Origin: Cereibacter_A sp052244495
GTDB taxonomy: Bacteria; Pseudomonadota; Alphaproteobacteria; Rhodobacterales; Rhodobacteraceae
Reading direction: 5' to 3' (one strand)
NCBI GenBank assembly: GCA_052244495.1
Contig: JBQPXH010000007.1
Length of the DNA: 64,000 bases
Under the pieces are notes generated by a model. It was not told the DNA's origin, made no database searches, and saw only the letters and a list, made by a program, of their open reading frames with translations. Every line of letters starts with the position of its first letter. Position 1 is the first letter of the stretch. Positions 42,878 through 51,056 of the stretch are shown here, one piece after another. Position numbers and translations under genes: made by a program.

Positions 42878-42902
42878 GGGCGCCGCCCATGCTGCGGCGC
42901 CC
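42878..42902 (+). promoter_or_regulatory. 9-bp hairpin at the dctP-dctQ junction
   Basis: GGGCGCCGC and GCGGCGCCC pair perfectly around a seven-base loop, 11 bp after the binding-protein stop, followed by CTTCCCC. Same placement as the hairpin in the malonate TRAP operon; likely sets the ratio of binding protein to permease. Confidence 0.65.
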
Positions 42903-42927
42903 TTCCCCCTCCATCCGGTGAGACGCG

Positions 42928-43449
42928 ATGAAACGCCTTCTCGCCCGTTATGCCGATGCCATGGACCGCGCGAGCGTCTTCATCGGACAGGGCTGCTCCG
43001 TTCTCTTCTTCGCCTGCATCGCGGTCTCGGCGCTCGAGGTCGTGTTGCGCTACGGCTTCGACAGCCCGACGACCTGGTCGGTCGAGGTCGCCATGATGCT
43101 CTGCGCCACCGCCTGGGTGCTCTCGGTCGGGTTCGTGACCGAGCGTCATCGGCACATCTCGATCACCATGCTGGAACTCGTCGTCGGCCCGCGCGTGTGG
43201 CGCATCTTCCGCCTGCTGCAGATGATCATCTCGTTCGGCGCGGTCTTCGTGCTGACCATGGCCCTTTGGGGGCCGGCGATGAAGGTTCTCCGCCGCACCG
43301 AATATTCCGGCACCGCCATGAACTCGATCCAGCCGACGCTCCTCAAGCTGCTGATCGTCGTGGGCTGCGTGCTCTACCTCATGCAGCTGCTGGCGAACCT
43401 GATCCGTTGGGTGCAGCACACCGAAAAGGACGTCTCCGGTGGGCATTGA
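42928..43449 (+). CDS. TRAP transporter small permease (DctQ family)
   Basis: 173 aa with four helices: GCSVLFFACIAVSALEVVLR, WSVEVAMMLCATAWVLSVGF, MIISFGAVFVLTMALWG, LLIVVGCVLYLMQLLANLI. TERHRHISITML occupies the loop between helices 2 and 3, as in the family. The start is ATG with GGTGAG upstream; the end overlaps the large permease by 11 bp. Confidence 0.9.
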   Translation: MKRLLARYADAMDRASVFIGQGCSVLFFACIAVSALEVVLRYGFDSPTTWSVEVAMMLCATAWVLSVGFVTERHRHISITMLELVVGPRVWRIFRLLQMIISFGAVFVLTMALWGPAMKVLRRTEYSGTAMNSIQPTLLKLLIVVGCVLYLMQLLANLIRWVQHTEKDVSGGH

Positions 43450-44755
43450 AGTCATCACCTTCCTGATCGTCGCCGCCCTTCTCGCGCTGATGGCGATCGG
43501 CGTGCCGCTCGGCATCACCACCCTCACCGTGTCGCTCGGCACGGCGATCCTCTACTTCGGAGAGCGCGCAGGCTTCTTCATCGTCGCCGCCAACGTCTCG
43601 GAAGTGCTGCACAAGTACGAACTGATCGCCGTTCCCTTCTTCGTCTTCATGGCCAATGTGCTCGAGCGGTCGGGCATCGCGAGGTCGCTCTTCGATTCGA
43701 TGGCGATCATGGGCGGGCGGTTCCGCGGCTCTGTCGCGGTGCAGACCTGCATCGTGGCTGTGGTGCTGGCCGCCATGTCCGGGATCATGGGCGGCGAGAT
43801 CGTCATGCTCGGCCTGATCGCGCTGCCGCAGATGCTGCGGCTGGGCTACGACCGCAAGCTCTCGATCGGCATCATCTGCGCGGCGGGGGCGCTGGCCACG
43901 CTGATCCCGCCCTCGGTCGTGCTGATCGTCTACGGGCTGGCGGCGCAGGTCTCGATCACCAAGCTCTTCGCGGCTTCCGCCGTGCCGGGGCTGCTGCTCG
44001 CCACGCTCTACATCACCTATATCCTGGCCCGGGTGCGGATGAACCCGGCGATGGCGCCGATCTACGACATCCCCGAGACGGGCCTGCCCTTCCTCAAGCG
44101 GCTGAAGTTCCTCAAGGGCGTGATCCTGCCGGGCATCCTGATCGGCGCCGTGCTCGGCGTGATCTACTCGGGCATCGCCACCGTGACGGAAGCTGCGGCC
44201 GTCGGCGCCGTGGGCGCGCTGGTCGTGGCCGCGGTCCGCAAGGAGCTGAGCTGGCGGATGTCGCGCGACGCGATGCGCCAGACCGTGCTGACCGTCGGCT
44301 CCATCATCTGGCTGGTGCTGGGCGCCGTGTCGCTGATCGGGATCTACAACCGGATCGGCGGCGGCGAATTCCTGCGCGGCGTGCTGACCGACCTGAACAT
44401 CGCGCCGATCTGGGTGATCGTGGTGATGATGCTGATCGTGATGGTGCTGGGCACCTTCCTCGAATGGATCGCGATCATCTTCATCACGGTTCCGATCTTC
44501 GCGCCGGTGGTGGTTGACCTCGGCTTCGACCCGATCTGGTTCGGCGTGCTCTTCGCCATGAACATCCAGATCTACTACCTCTCGCCACCCTTCGGTCCGG
44601 CCTGCTTCTTCCTGAAGTCGGTAGCGCCGAAGGACATCGCCTTGCAGGAGATCTTCGCCGCCGTGCTGCCCTTCATCGCGCTGCAGGCGGTGGGGCTGTT
44701 CCTCGTCCTGTTCATCCCGGAGCTCGCGCTCTGGCTGCCCTCGATGCTCGAGTGA
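43439..44755 (+). CDS. TRAP transporter large permease (DctM family)
   Basis: 438 aa, about 12-13 helices. DctM motifs: AMSGIMGGEIVMLGLIALP, GALATLIPPSVVLIVYGLAA, and the final YYLSPPFGPACFFLKSVAP. It begins with GTG inside the end of dctQ, so it is translationally coupled. Completes a three-part importer with the two genes before it; substrate inferred from the dehydratase and dehydrogenase downstream. Confidence 0.92.
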   Translation: MGIEVITFLIVAALLALMAIGVPLGITTLTVSLGTAILYFGERAGFFIVAANVSEVLHKYELIAVPFFVFMANVLERSGIARSLFDSMAIMGGRFRGSVAVQTCIVAVVLAAMSGIMGGEIVMLGLIALPQMLRLGYDRKLSIGIICAAGALATLIPPSVVLIVYGLAAQVSITKLFAASAVPGLLLATLYITYILARVRMNPAMAPIYDIPETGLPFLKRLKFLKGVILPGILIGAVLGVIYSGIATVTEAAAVGAVGALVVAAVRKELSWRMSRDAMRQTVLTVGSIIWLVLGAVSLIGIYNRIGGGEFLRGVLTDLNIAPIWVIVVMMLIVMVLGTFLEWIAIIFITVPIFAPVVVDLGFDPIWFGVLFAMNIQIYYLSPPFGPACFFLKSVAPKDIALQEIFAAVLPFIALQAVGLFLVLFIPELALWLPSMLE

Positions 44756-44764
44756 GGTGACACC

Positions 44765-44932
44765 ATGAAGATGACCGACGACGAACTCACGCGCCAGGAA
44801 GAGGACCTCGCCGCTCCCTCCTACGAAGCCGAGGAGCAGCGCGATCGCCACGACTTCGGCAACTCGCCCGAGGTCGCAGGGGCGGTCCTGACGCTCGTGC
44901 TCACCTGGCTTCTCTTCGCCTTCACCGGATAA
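44765..44932 (+). CDS. Tiny membrane protein in the sugar-acid operon, 55 aa
   Basis: A 56-codon frame from ATG at 44765 (GAGGTGACACC upstream) to TAA at 44932. The acidic/polar N-terminal half (MTDDELTRQEEDLAAPSYEA, EEQRDRHDFGNSPE) is followed by one membrane helix (VAGAVLTLVLTWLLFAFTG) that ends at the stop. It fits exactly between dctM (9 bp before) and the dehydratase (5 bp after), and the RBS of the latter sits at its end, so it is a real operon member by spacing. No family known to me; it may be an accessory TRAP subunit or tether. Confidence 0.72.
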   Translation: MKMTDDELTRQEEDLAAPSYEAEEQRDRHDFGNSPEVAGAVLTLVLTWLLFAFTG

Positions 44933-44937
44933 GGACC

Positions 44938-46671
44938 ATGACCCGAAAAGATGCAAGCGACCTGCGCTCGGCGCGCTGGTTCGCCCCCGACGACCTCCGC
45001 AGCTTCGGCCACCGCTCGCGCATGATGCAGCTCGGCTACTCCGAGGAGGATTTCCGCAACAGGCCGGTGATCGGCATCCTGAACACCTGGTCGGAGCTCA
45101 ACACCTGCCATTCGCATTTCCGCGAGCGGGCGCAGGACGTGAAGCGCGGCGTCCTGCAGGCGGGCGGCTTTGCTGTCGAGATGCCGTCGCTGTCGGTGGA
45201 CGAGAGCTTCACCAAGCCGACCTCGATGCTCTACCGCAACATGCTGGCGATGGAGACAGAGGAGATGATCCGCTCGCACCCGCTCGACGGTGTGGTGCTG
45301 ATGGGGGGCTGCGACAAGACCACGCCGGGCCTCGTCATGGGGGCGCTGAGCGCGGGCGTGCCGATGATCTACCTGCCCGCGGGGCCCATGCTGCGCGGCA
45401 ACTACGCCGGCAAGATCCTGGGCTCGGGCTCGGACGCGTGGAAATACTGGGACGAGCGGCGGGCGGGCAATATCTCGGACGCCGAGTGGCTGGGCATTCA
45501 GGGCGGCATCGCCCGCTCGGCCGGGGTGTGCATGACGATGGGCACGGCCTCGACCATGACGGCCATCGCGGATGCCATGGGGCTGACGCTGCCCGGCGCC
45601 TCCTCGATCCCGGCGGTGGACGCAAACCACCAGCGCATGTCGGCCGACTGCGGCCGCCGCATCGTCGAGATGGTGTGGGAAGACCTGACCCCCGGCAAGG
45701 TCGTGACCGGCGCCGCCTGCCGCAACGCGGCCATCGTCGCGATGGCGACGGGCTGCTCTACGAACGCCGTGGTCCACCTGATCGCCATGGCACGGCGCGC
45801 AGGCGTGAAGCTGACGCTCGACGATCTCGACGCGCTCGGCCGCGTCACGCCGCTGATCGCCAACGTCCGGCCCTCGGGCAAGGACTACCTGATGGAGGAT
45901 TTCTACTATGCCGGCGGCCTGCGCGCGCTGATGAAGCAGATCGGGGACCGGCTCGATCTGACCGCGCTCACCGTCACCGGGCGCACGATGGGCGAGAACC
46001 TGGAAGGCGCGCAGGTCTGGAATGAGGACGTGATCCGGCCGCTCACGAACCCGGTCCATGCCGAGGGATCGCTCGCCGTGCTGCGCGGCAACCTTTGCCC
46101 CGACGGGGCGGTGATCAAGCCCGCCGCCTGCGACCCGAAATACCACGTCCACGAAGGCCCGGCGCTGGTCTTCGACAGCTACCCCGAGATGAAGAAGGCG
46201 GTGGATGACGAGAGCCTCGACATCACCCCCGACCACGTCATGGTCCTGCGCAACGCAGGCCCTCTGGGCGGTCCGGGCTTCCCCGAGTGGGGGATGCTGC
46301 CGATCCCCAAGGCGCTGATCCGGCAAGGTCACCGCGACATGCTGCGGATCTCGGACGCGCGGATGTCGGGCACCTCCTACGGTGCCTGCGTGCTGCATGT
46401 GGCGCCGGAATCCTTCATCGGCGGCCCTCTCGCGCTGCTTCGCACCGGCGACACCGTGCGGCTCGACCTGCCGGCCCGGCGGCTCGACATGCTGGTGGAC
46501 GAGGACGAGCTTGCCCGCCGCCGCGCCGCGTGGCAGGCGCCCGAGCCGCGGTTCGAGCGCGGATGGGGATGGATGTTCTCGCGCCACGTCACGCAGGCCG
46601 ACCAGGGCTGCGACTTCGACTTCCTCCAGACCGATTTCGGCCGAAAGGCCAGTGAACCCGACATCTTCTGA
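44938..46671 (+). CDS. IlvD/Edd-family dehydratase, L-arabinonate type
   Basis: 577-aa Fe-S dehydratase making a 2-keto-3-deoxy sugar acid from a pentonate or related aldonate. Cluster and Mg motifs: WSELNTCHSHFRERAQDVKR (first Cys), LMGGCDKTTPG (second Cys with carbamylated-Lys region) and GVCMTMGTASTMT (third Cys). PAVDANHQRMS and the C-terminal ISDARMSGTSYGACVLHVAP bind substrate. The sequence pattern is that of L-arabinonate/D-xylonate dehydratases rather than dihydroxyacid dehydratase. AAGGA precedes the ATG. Confidence 0.88.
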   Translation: MTRKDASDLRSARWFAPDDLRSFGHRSRMMQLGYSEEDFRNRPVIGILNTWSELNTCHSHFRERAQDVKRGVLQAGGFAVEMPSLSVDESFTKPTSMLYRNMLAMETEEMIRSHPLDGVVLMGGCDKTTPGLVMGALSAGVPMIYLPAGPMLRGNYAGKILGSGSDAWKYWDERRAGNISDAEWLGIQGGIARSAGVCMTMGTASTMTAIADAMGLTLPGASSIPAVDANHQRMSADCGRRIVEMVWEDLTPGKVVTGAACRNAAIVAMATGCSTNAVVHLIAMARRAGVKLTLDDLDALGRVTPLIANVRPSGKDYLMEDFYYAGGLRALMKQIGDRLDLTALTVTGRTMGENLEGAQVWNEDVIRPLTNPVHAEGSLAVLRGNLCPDGAVIKPAACDPKYHVHEGPALVFDSYPEMKKAVDDESLDITPDHVMVLRNAGPLGGPGFPEWGMLPIPKALIRQGHRDMLRISDARMSGTSYGACVLHVAPESFIGGPLALLRTGDTVRLDLPARRLDMLVDEDELARRRAAWQAPEPRFERGWGWMFSRHVTQADQGCDFDFLQTDFGRKASEPDIF

Positions 46672-46679
46672 GGCACCCG

Positions 46680-47405
46680 ATGACCGACCACACCCTCTCC
46701 GACGAGACCCGCGCCAGGCTGAAGGCGGTCTCGACCGCTTCGGTCGCGACCGCGCTCTACAAGCGGGGGCTGCGCAACCAGTTCATCCAGGGCGTGGCGC
46801 CCGTGGCCCCCAAGGCCGAGACGATGGTGGGGCAGGCCTTCACCCTGCGCTACATCCCCGCGCGCGAGGATCGCAACCCGATCACCGTCTTCCGCAACGA
46901 GGACCATCCCCAGCGCGTGGCGATCGAGACCTGCCCGCCCGGCTGGGTGCTGGTGATGGATGCGCGGAAGGACGCCCGTGCCGCCACCGCCGGGTCGATC
47001 CTGATCACCCGCCTCGCGCTGAGGGGTGCGGCGGGGGTGGTCTCGGACGGCGGCTTCCGCGACGCGAAGGGCATCGGCGCCCTCGATATGCCCTCCTATT
47101 GCGCGAAGCCCTCGGCGCCCACCAACCTCACGCTGCACGAGGCACTCGACATCAACGTGCCGATCGCCTGCGGCGATGTGGCGGTGTTTCCGGGCGACGT
47201 GATGGTGGGCGACCGCGACGGCGTGATGGTGATCCCCGTACATCTCGCGGACGAGATTGCCGAGGAATGCACCGGCATGGAGAGCTTCGAGGATTTCGTT
47301 CTGGAAGAGGTAAGGGCTGGAACTCCGATCATCGGGCTCTATCCCTGCACGAGGGACGAGCATCAGCAGAAATACCAGGAGTGGCGGAAGAAGACCGGCC
47401 GCTGA
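46680..47405 (+). CDS. RraA-like family protein (sugar-acid operon)
   Basis: 241 aa. RraA/HMG-aldolase fold: RNQFIQGVAPVAPKAETMVG, GWVLVMDARKDARAATAGSI, RGAAGVVSDGGFRDAKGIGA with the conserved Arg-Asp pair, INVPIACGDVAVFPGDVMVG DRDG. The VSDGGFRD and GDxxxGDRDG blocks mark the divalent-metal-dependent aldolase/decarboxylase/dehydratase branch rather than the RNase E inhibitor. In this operon it stands where a 2-keto-3-deoxy-pentonate dehydratase or aldolase is needed, so that role is inferred. Confidence 0.82.
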   Translation: MTDHTLSDETRARLKAVSTASVATALYKRGLRNQFIQGVAPVAPKAETMVGQAFTLRYIPAREDRNPITVFRNEDHPQRVAIETCPPGWVLVMDARKDARAATAGSILITRLALRGAAGVVSDGGFRDAKGIGALDMPSYCAKPSAPTNLTLHEALDINVPIACGDVAVFPGDVMVGDRDGVMVIPVHLADEIAEECTGMESFEDFVLEEVRAGTPIIGLYPCTRDEHQQKYQEWRKKTGR

Positions 47406-47421
47406 CAGGAAAGGCAGAGAC

Positions 47422-48933
47422 ATGAGCTTCACCCCCCACGGCAAGCACCTCATCGCGGGCGACTGGATCGGCAGCGACCGAACCTTCCAGAGCGAACCCG
47501 CGAGCGGCGAGGGCCATGCGTTCTCGGTCGGCACCGTAGATCTGGTGGACCGCGCCTGCGAGGAGGCCGAGGAGGCGTTCTGGTCCTATGGCTACTCGAC
47601 GCGCGAGGACCGCGCGGCCTTCCTCGAGACCATCGCCGACGAGATCGAGGCGCGCGCCGAGGCCATCACCGAGATCGGCAGCGCCGAGACCGGCCTGCCG
47701 CCGGCCCGCCTCCAGGGCGAGCGGGGGCGCACGGTGGGCCAGCTGCGGCTGTTTGCGGACCACATCCGCAAGGGCGACTACCTCGACCGGCGCCAGGATG
47801 CGGCGCTGCCCGACCGCCAGCCGCTGCCGCGCCCCGACCTGCGGATGATGCAGCGGCCGATCGGCCCGGTCGCGGTCTTCGGCGCGTCGAACTTCCCCTT
47901 GGCTTTCTCGGTCGCAGGCGGCGACACGGCTGCGGCGCTGGCCGCGGGCTGCCCGGTGGTGGTCAAGGGCCATTCCGCCCACCCCGGCACCGGCGAGATC
48001 GTCGCCGAAGCGGTGCATGCCGCCGTGCAAGCGCACGGGCTGCATCCGGGGGTCTTCAGCCTCGTGCAGGGCGGTCGGCGCGACGTGGGGCAGGCGCTGG
48101 TCCAGCACCCGCGGATCAAGGCGGTGGGCTTCACCGGCTCGCTCGCGGGGGGCCGCGCGCTCTACGACCTCTGCGCGTCCCGGCCCGAGCCGATCCCGTT
48201 CTTCGGCGAGCTCGGCTCGGTCAACCCGATGTTCCTGCTTCCGCAGGCGATGGCCGCGCGCGGCGGCGAGATCGCCAGCGGCTGGGCCGCCTCGCTGACC
48301 ATGGGCGCGGGGCAGTTCTGCACAAACCCGGGCATCGCGGTCGTGTTGGAGACCCAGGCCGAAGCACTGGGGCGTGCGACGGTCGGGGCGCTTGCCTCGG
48401 TGGGAGAGCAGGTGATGCTGACCGACGGCATCGCCTCGGCCTACCGCGAGGGGGTGGCGCGCATCGGCGGCGGGACGGGGGTGCGCGATCTCGTGACCTC
48501 GGTCTGCGACCGGCGCAACGCGGCGCCGGCGCTCTTCGTGGTGACAGGGCAGCAGTGGCTCGACGATCACGGCCTTGCCGAAGAAGTCTTCGGCCCGCTC
48601 GGCCTGATCGTGACCGTCGCCGACGCGGAAGAGATGATCGGCCTCGCCCGGAGTTTCGCGGGCCAGCTGACCGCGACCCTGCACATGGATGCGGCCGATG
48701 CCGATCTCGCGCGTCGCCTTCTGCCGATCCTCGAGCGCAAGGCCGGGCGCGTCCTCGCGAACGGCTTCCCGACCGGCGTCGAGGTGGCGGATGCGATGGT
48801 TCACGGCGGCCCCTATCCCGCCTCGACCAACTTCGGCGCAACCTCGGTCGGAACGCTGTCGATCCGCCGGTTCCTGCGCCCGGTCTGCTACCAGAACATC
48901 CCGGCTGCTCTCCTGCCGGAGGATCTGGCCTGA
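47422..48933 (+). CDS. 2-oxoglutarate-semialdehyde-type aldehyde dehydrogenase
   Basis: 503-aa NAD(P)-dependent ALDH. FGASNFPLAFSVAGGDTAAA and GCPVVVKGHSAHPGTGE bind the cofactor, FTGSLAGGRALYD closes it, ELGSVNPMF supplies the general-base Glu, and GQFCTNPG holds the catalytic Cys. SVAGGDTAAALAAGCPV and the VEVADAMVHGGPYPASTNFG end are typical of ketoglutaric-semialdehyde dehydrogenases (EC 1.2.1.26). It would convert the pathway's last aldehyde to 2-oxoglutarate, the non-phosphorylating (Weimberg-type) route. Last gene of the operon; hairpin follows. Confidence 0.88.
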   Translation: MSFTPHGKHLIAGDWIGSDRTFQSEPASGEGHAFSVGTVDLVDRACEEAEEAFWSYGYSTREDRAAFLETIADEIEARAEAITEIGSAETGLPPARLQGERGRTVGQLRLFADHIRKGDYLDRRQDAALPDRQPLPRPDLRMMQRPIGPVAVFGASNFPLAFSVAGGDTAAALAAGCPVVVKGHSAHPGTGEIVAEAVHAAVQAHGLHPGVFSLVQGGRRDVGQALVQHPRIKAVGFTGSLAGGRALYDLCASRPEPIPFFGELGSVNPMFLLPQAMAARGGEIASGWAASLTMGAGQFCTNPGIAVVLETQAEALGRATVGALASVGEQVMLTDGIASAYREGVARIGGGTGVRDLVTSVCDRRNAAPALFVVTGQQWLDDHGLAEEVFGPLGLIVTVADAEEMIGLARSFAGQLTATLHMDAADADLARRLLPILERKAGRVLANGFPTGVEVADAMVHGGPYPASTNFGATSVGTLSIRRFLRPVCYQNIPAALLPEDLA

Positions 48934-48947
48934 AACGATCACGGTCA

Positions 48948-48978
48948 CGGCCCGGAGGCGCAGCAAGCCGCCGGGCCG
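48948..48978 (+). terminator. Hairpin after the aldehyde dehydrogenase gene
   Basis: CGGCCCGG (48948-48955) pairs with CCGGGCCG (48971-48978), with an inner GGC/GCC. It lies 14 bp after the operon's last stop. No T-run, so termination may need Rho. Confidence 0.5.
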
Positions 48979-49420
48979 CATGCGCCGTCCGGTCCTTGCC
49001 GAATGACGCCACCCTTGCGGCGCGGCCGGCGCCCACTCTGGATCTAGCCGGGATGCGCGGCGCGGCGCATTCCTTCCCGACGATCAGGAACGGGGGTCCG
49101 GCTTCGCAACCCGGTGCTCCTCGTCCGAGAAGCCGCCCGTGCAGCAGCGGCCGGCGACGTGCAGGCTCGTCCGGGCGCGTTCCGTCATCTCGTCATCGTT
49201 CCCTTCAATGGCCGCGCCGGCGGCCCGCACTGCTCGGGTCGCCGATCACCTTGAAGATCCGTCCACCCCGGCCGGGGGTGCACGGAGGGACGACGCGCAT
49301 CGGCGAAGGCGCGATGAGCGGCAGAGGAAGGCGGCCGGTCCCTGGCGGCCTTCCGCGCCTCTTGTCCGCGGGGTTCGCCCGCACCCCTCGCATTGAGCGC
49401 CAGATCCGGGCAGGATACAC
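48979..49420. other. Intergenic region upstream of the KaiC-like gene
   Basis: About 440 bp with no frame resembling a known protein on either strand and no strong start. GC content stays high until about 49400, then drops toward the promoter of the next gene. Confidence 0.4.
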
Positions 49421-49451
49421 TTGACGCTGCACCGAATTGATTAGGTTATAA
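49421..49451 (+). promoter_or_regulatory. Possible promoter of the KaiC-like/kinase operon
   Basis: TTGACG (49421-49426) and TTATAA (49446-49451) lie in the only AT-rich pocket upstream. The 19-bp spacing is longer than ideal, so the match is moderate. The start site would fall near 49458. Confidence 0.4.
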
Positions 49452-49541
49452 AACTGGCAGAAACCCCTTCCGCCTGATACCTCTTGCGTGATGGCTGGAA
49501 GCATCGACCCGCAAGCACTGACCGCAGTACAGAGGCAAGCA

Positions 49542-51056
49542 ATGGATACGGTCGCGAGCAATCCCCAAAGCCGGATCTCCACCGGCACGTCGGGTCTGGA
49601 TGAAGTCCTTCGAGGCGGGTTGACGCCGAGCCGCCTCTATCTCGTCGAAGGAACACCCGGTTCGGGCAAGACGACGCTGGGCCTGAAGTTCCTGATCGAG
49701 GGTCGCAACCGCGGCGAAACAGGCCTCTACATCACGCTGTCCGAAACGGAGGACGAACTGCGGGCGGTGGCCCGTTCGCATGGCTGGACACTCGACGGCA
49801 TTCAGCTTTTTGAGATGGTGGCCGAGGCCGAATTCGGGGCGGAGAATGACCAGTCTCTCCTGCATCCGAGCGAGGTCGAACTGGGCGAGACGGTCCGCGG
49901 CGTGATCGAGCGCGTCGAGCAGACCAACCCCCTGCACGTCGTGCTCGACAGCCTGTCCGAGCTTCGCCTGCTGGCGCAGAACCCCCTGCGCTACCGCCGC
50001 CAGATCCTCGCGCTGAAGCATTTCTTCGCGCGCCGAAACTGCACCGTTCTGGTGCTGGACGACCGGACCGCCGATCCCGGTGACCTCCAGTTGCACTCCA
50101 TCGCGCATGGCGTGATCTCGCTCGAGCAGTTCGCCAACGATTTCGGCGCCGAACGGCGGCGCCTGAGGATCGTGAAGATGCGCGGAATGAAATATCGCGG
50201 CGGCTTTCACGACTTCACCATCGAAAAGGGCGGGCTCGAGGTCTATCCCAGGCTGGTGGCCGCGGATCATGGCCGCGACTTCGCGTCGGAAGTCGTGAGC
50301 ACCGGGCTTCCAGGGCTGGATGCGCTGCTCGGCTCCGGGCTCACTCCCGGCACCAACGCGTTGCTGATCGGCCCTGCGGGAGTGGGCAAGACCACCACGG
50401 CGGTGCAATGCCTGCTCGCGGCGCTCGGACGAGGCCAGAGCGCGGCCTATTTCCTCTTCGACGAACGCCTTGCCACGTTGATGATGCGCTCTAGGACGTT
50501 GGGGATGGACCTGCAGCCCTACATCGACGAAGGCCGGCTGACGATCCGCCAGGTCGATCCGGCAGAGCTGTCTCCCGGCGAGTTCGCCAGCGCGGTGCGC
50601 TCCGCCGTCGAGGATTCCGGGGCGGGCATGGTCGTGATCGACAGCCTGAACGCCTACCTGCATTCGATGCCGAGCGACAACTTCCTCGTGCTGCAGATTC
50701 ACGAACTTCTGAGCTACCTCGCACAACAGGGGGTCGTGTCGCTCCTCGTGCTCGGGCAGCACGGCATCATGGGCGACCTGCGTAGCGACATCGACATCAG
50801 CTTTCTTGCCGATACCGTGATGCTGATGCGCTTCTTCGAGGCCGAGGGACAATTGCGGAAGTCGATCGCGGTGTTGAAGACCCGCACCACGGATCACGAA
50901 CGCACCATCCGCGAATTCAGGATCGACCGGTCCGGCATCAGTATAGGCGAGCCGATCAGCAGCTTCAGCGGCATCCTGTCGGGAAATCCCGTCTATTCCC
51001 GCAGCGACGACACGCTGATGCCGATACGTCGGTCGGGCGAAGGAGAGGGGAAGTGA
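49542..51056 (+). CDS. KaiC-like double-domain ATPase
   Basis: 504 aa from this start. Two RecA-like KaiC domains: CI with RISTGTSGLDEVLRGGL, Walker A GTPGSGKTT (about 37-45), and HVVLDSLSELRLL; CII with STGLPGLDALLGSGL, Walker A GPAGVGKTT, and MVVIDSLNAYLHSM. No C-terminal clock tail or KaiB-binding extension is obvious, and no kaiB is nearby. The ATG at 49542 has AGAGG seven bases upstream; an ATG at 49491 would add 17 residues but lacks a site. It overlaps the kinase gene by 4 bp, so the two act together. ATP-dependent timing or stress signalling is inferred. Confidence 0.85.
   Translation: MDTVASNPQSRISTGTSGLDEVLRGGLTPSRLYLVEGTPGSGKTTLGLKFLIEGRNRGETGLYITLSETEDELRAVARSHGWTLDGIQLFEMVAEAEFGAENDQSLLHPSEVELGETVRGVIERVEQTNPLHVVLDSLSELRLLAQNPLRYRRQILALKHFFARRNCTVLVLDDRTADPGDLQLHSIAHGVISLEQFANDFGAERRRLRIVKMRGMKYRGGFHDFTIEKGGLEVYPRLVAADHGRDFASEVVSTGLPGLDALLGSGLTPGTNALLIGPAGVGKTTTAVQCLLAALGRGQSAAYFLFDERLATLMMRSRTLGMDLQPYIDEGRLTIRQVDPAELSPGEFASAVRSAVEDSGAGMVVIDSLNAYLHSMPSDNFLVLQIHELLSYLAQQGVVSLLVLGQHGIMGDLRSDIDISFLADTVMLMRFFEAEGQLRKSIAVLKTRTTDHERTIREFRIDRSGISIGEPISSFSGILSGNPVYSRSDDTLMPIRRSGEGEGK

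Noticed and set aside
44821..46587. Long minus-strand frame opposite the sugar-acid dehydratase
   Set aside because: His/Arg-rich shadow of the IlvD-family gene, which has all its cluster motifs on the plus strand.
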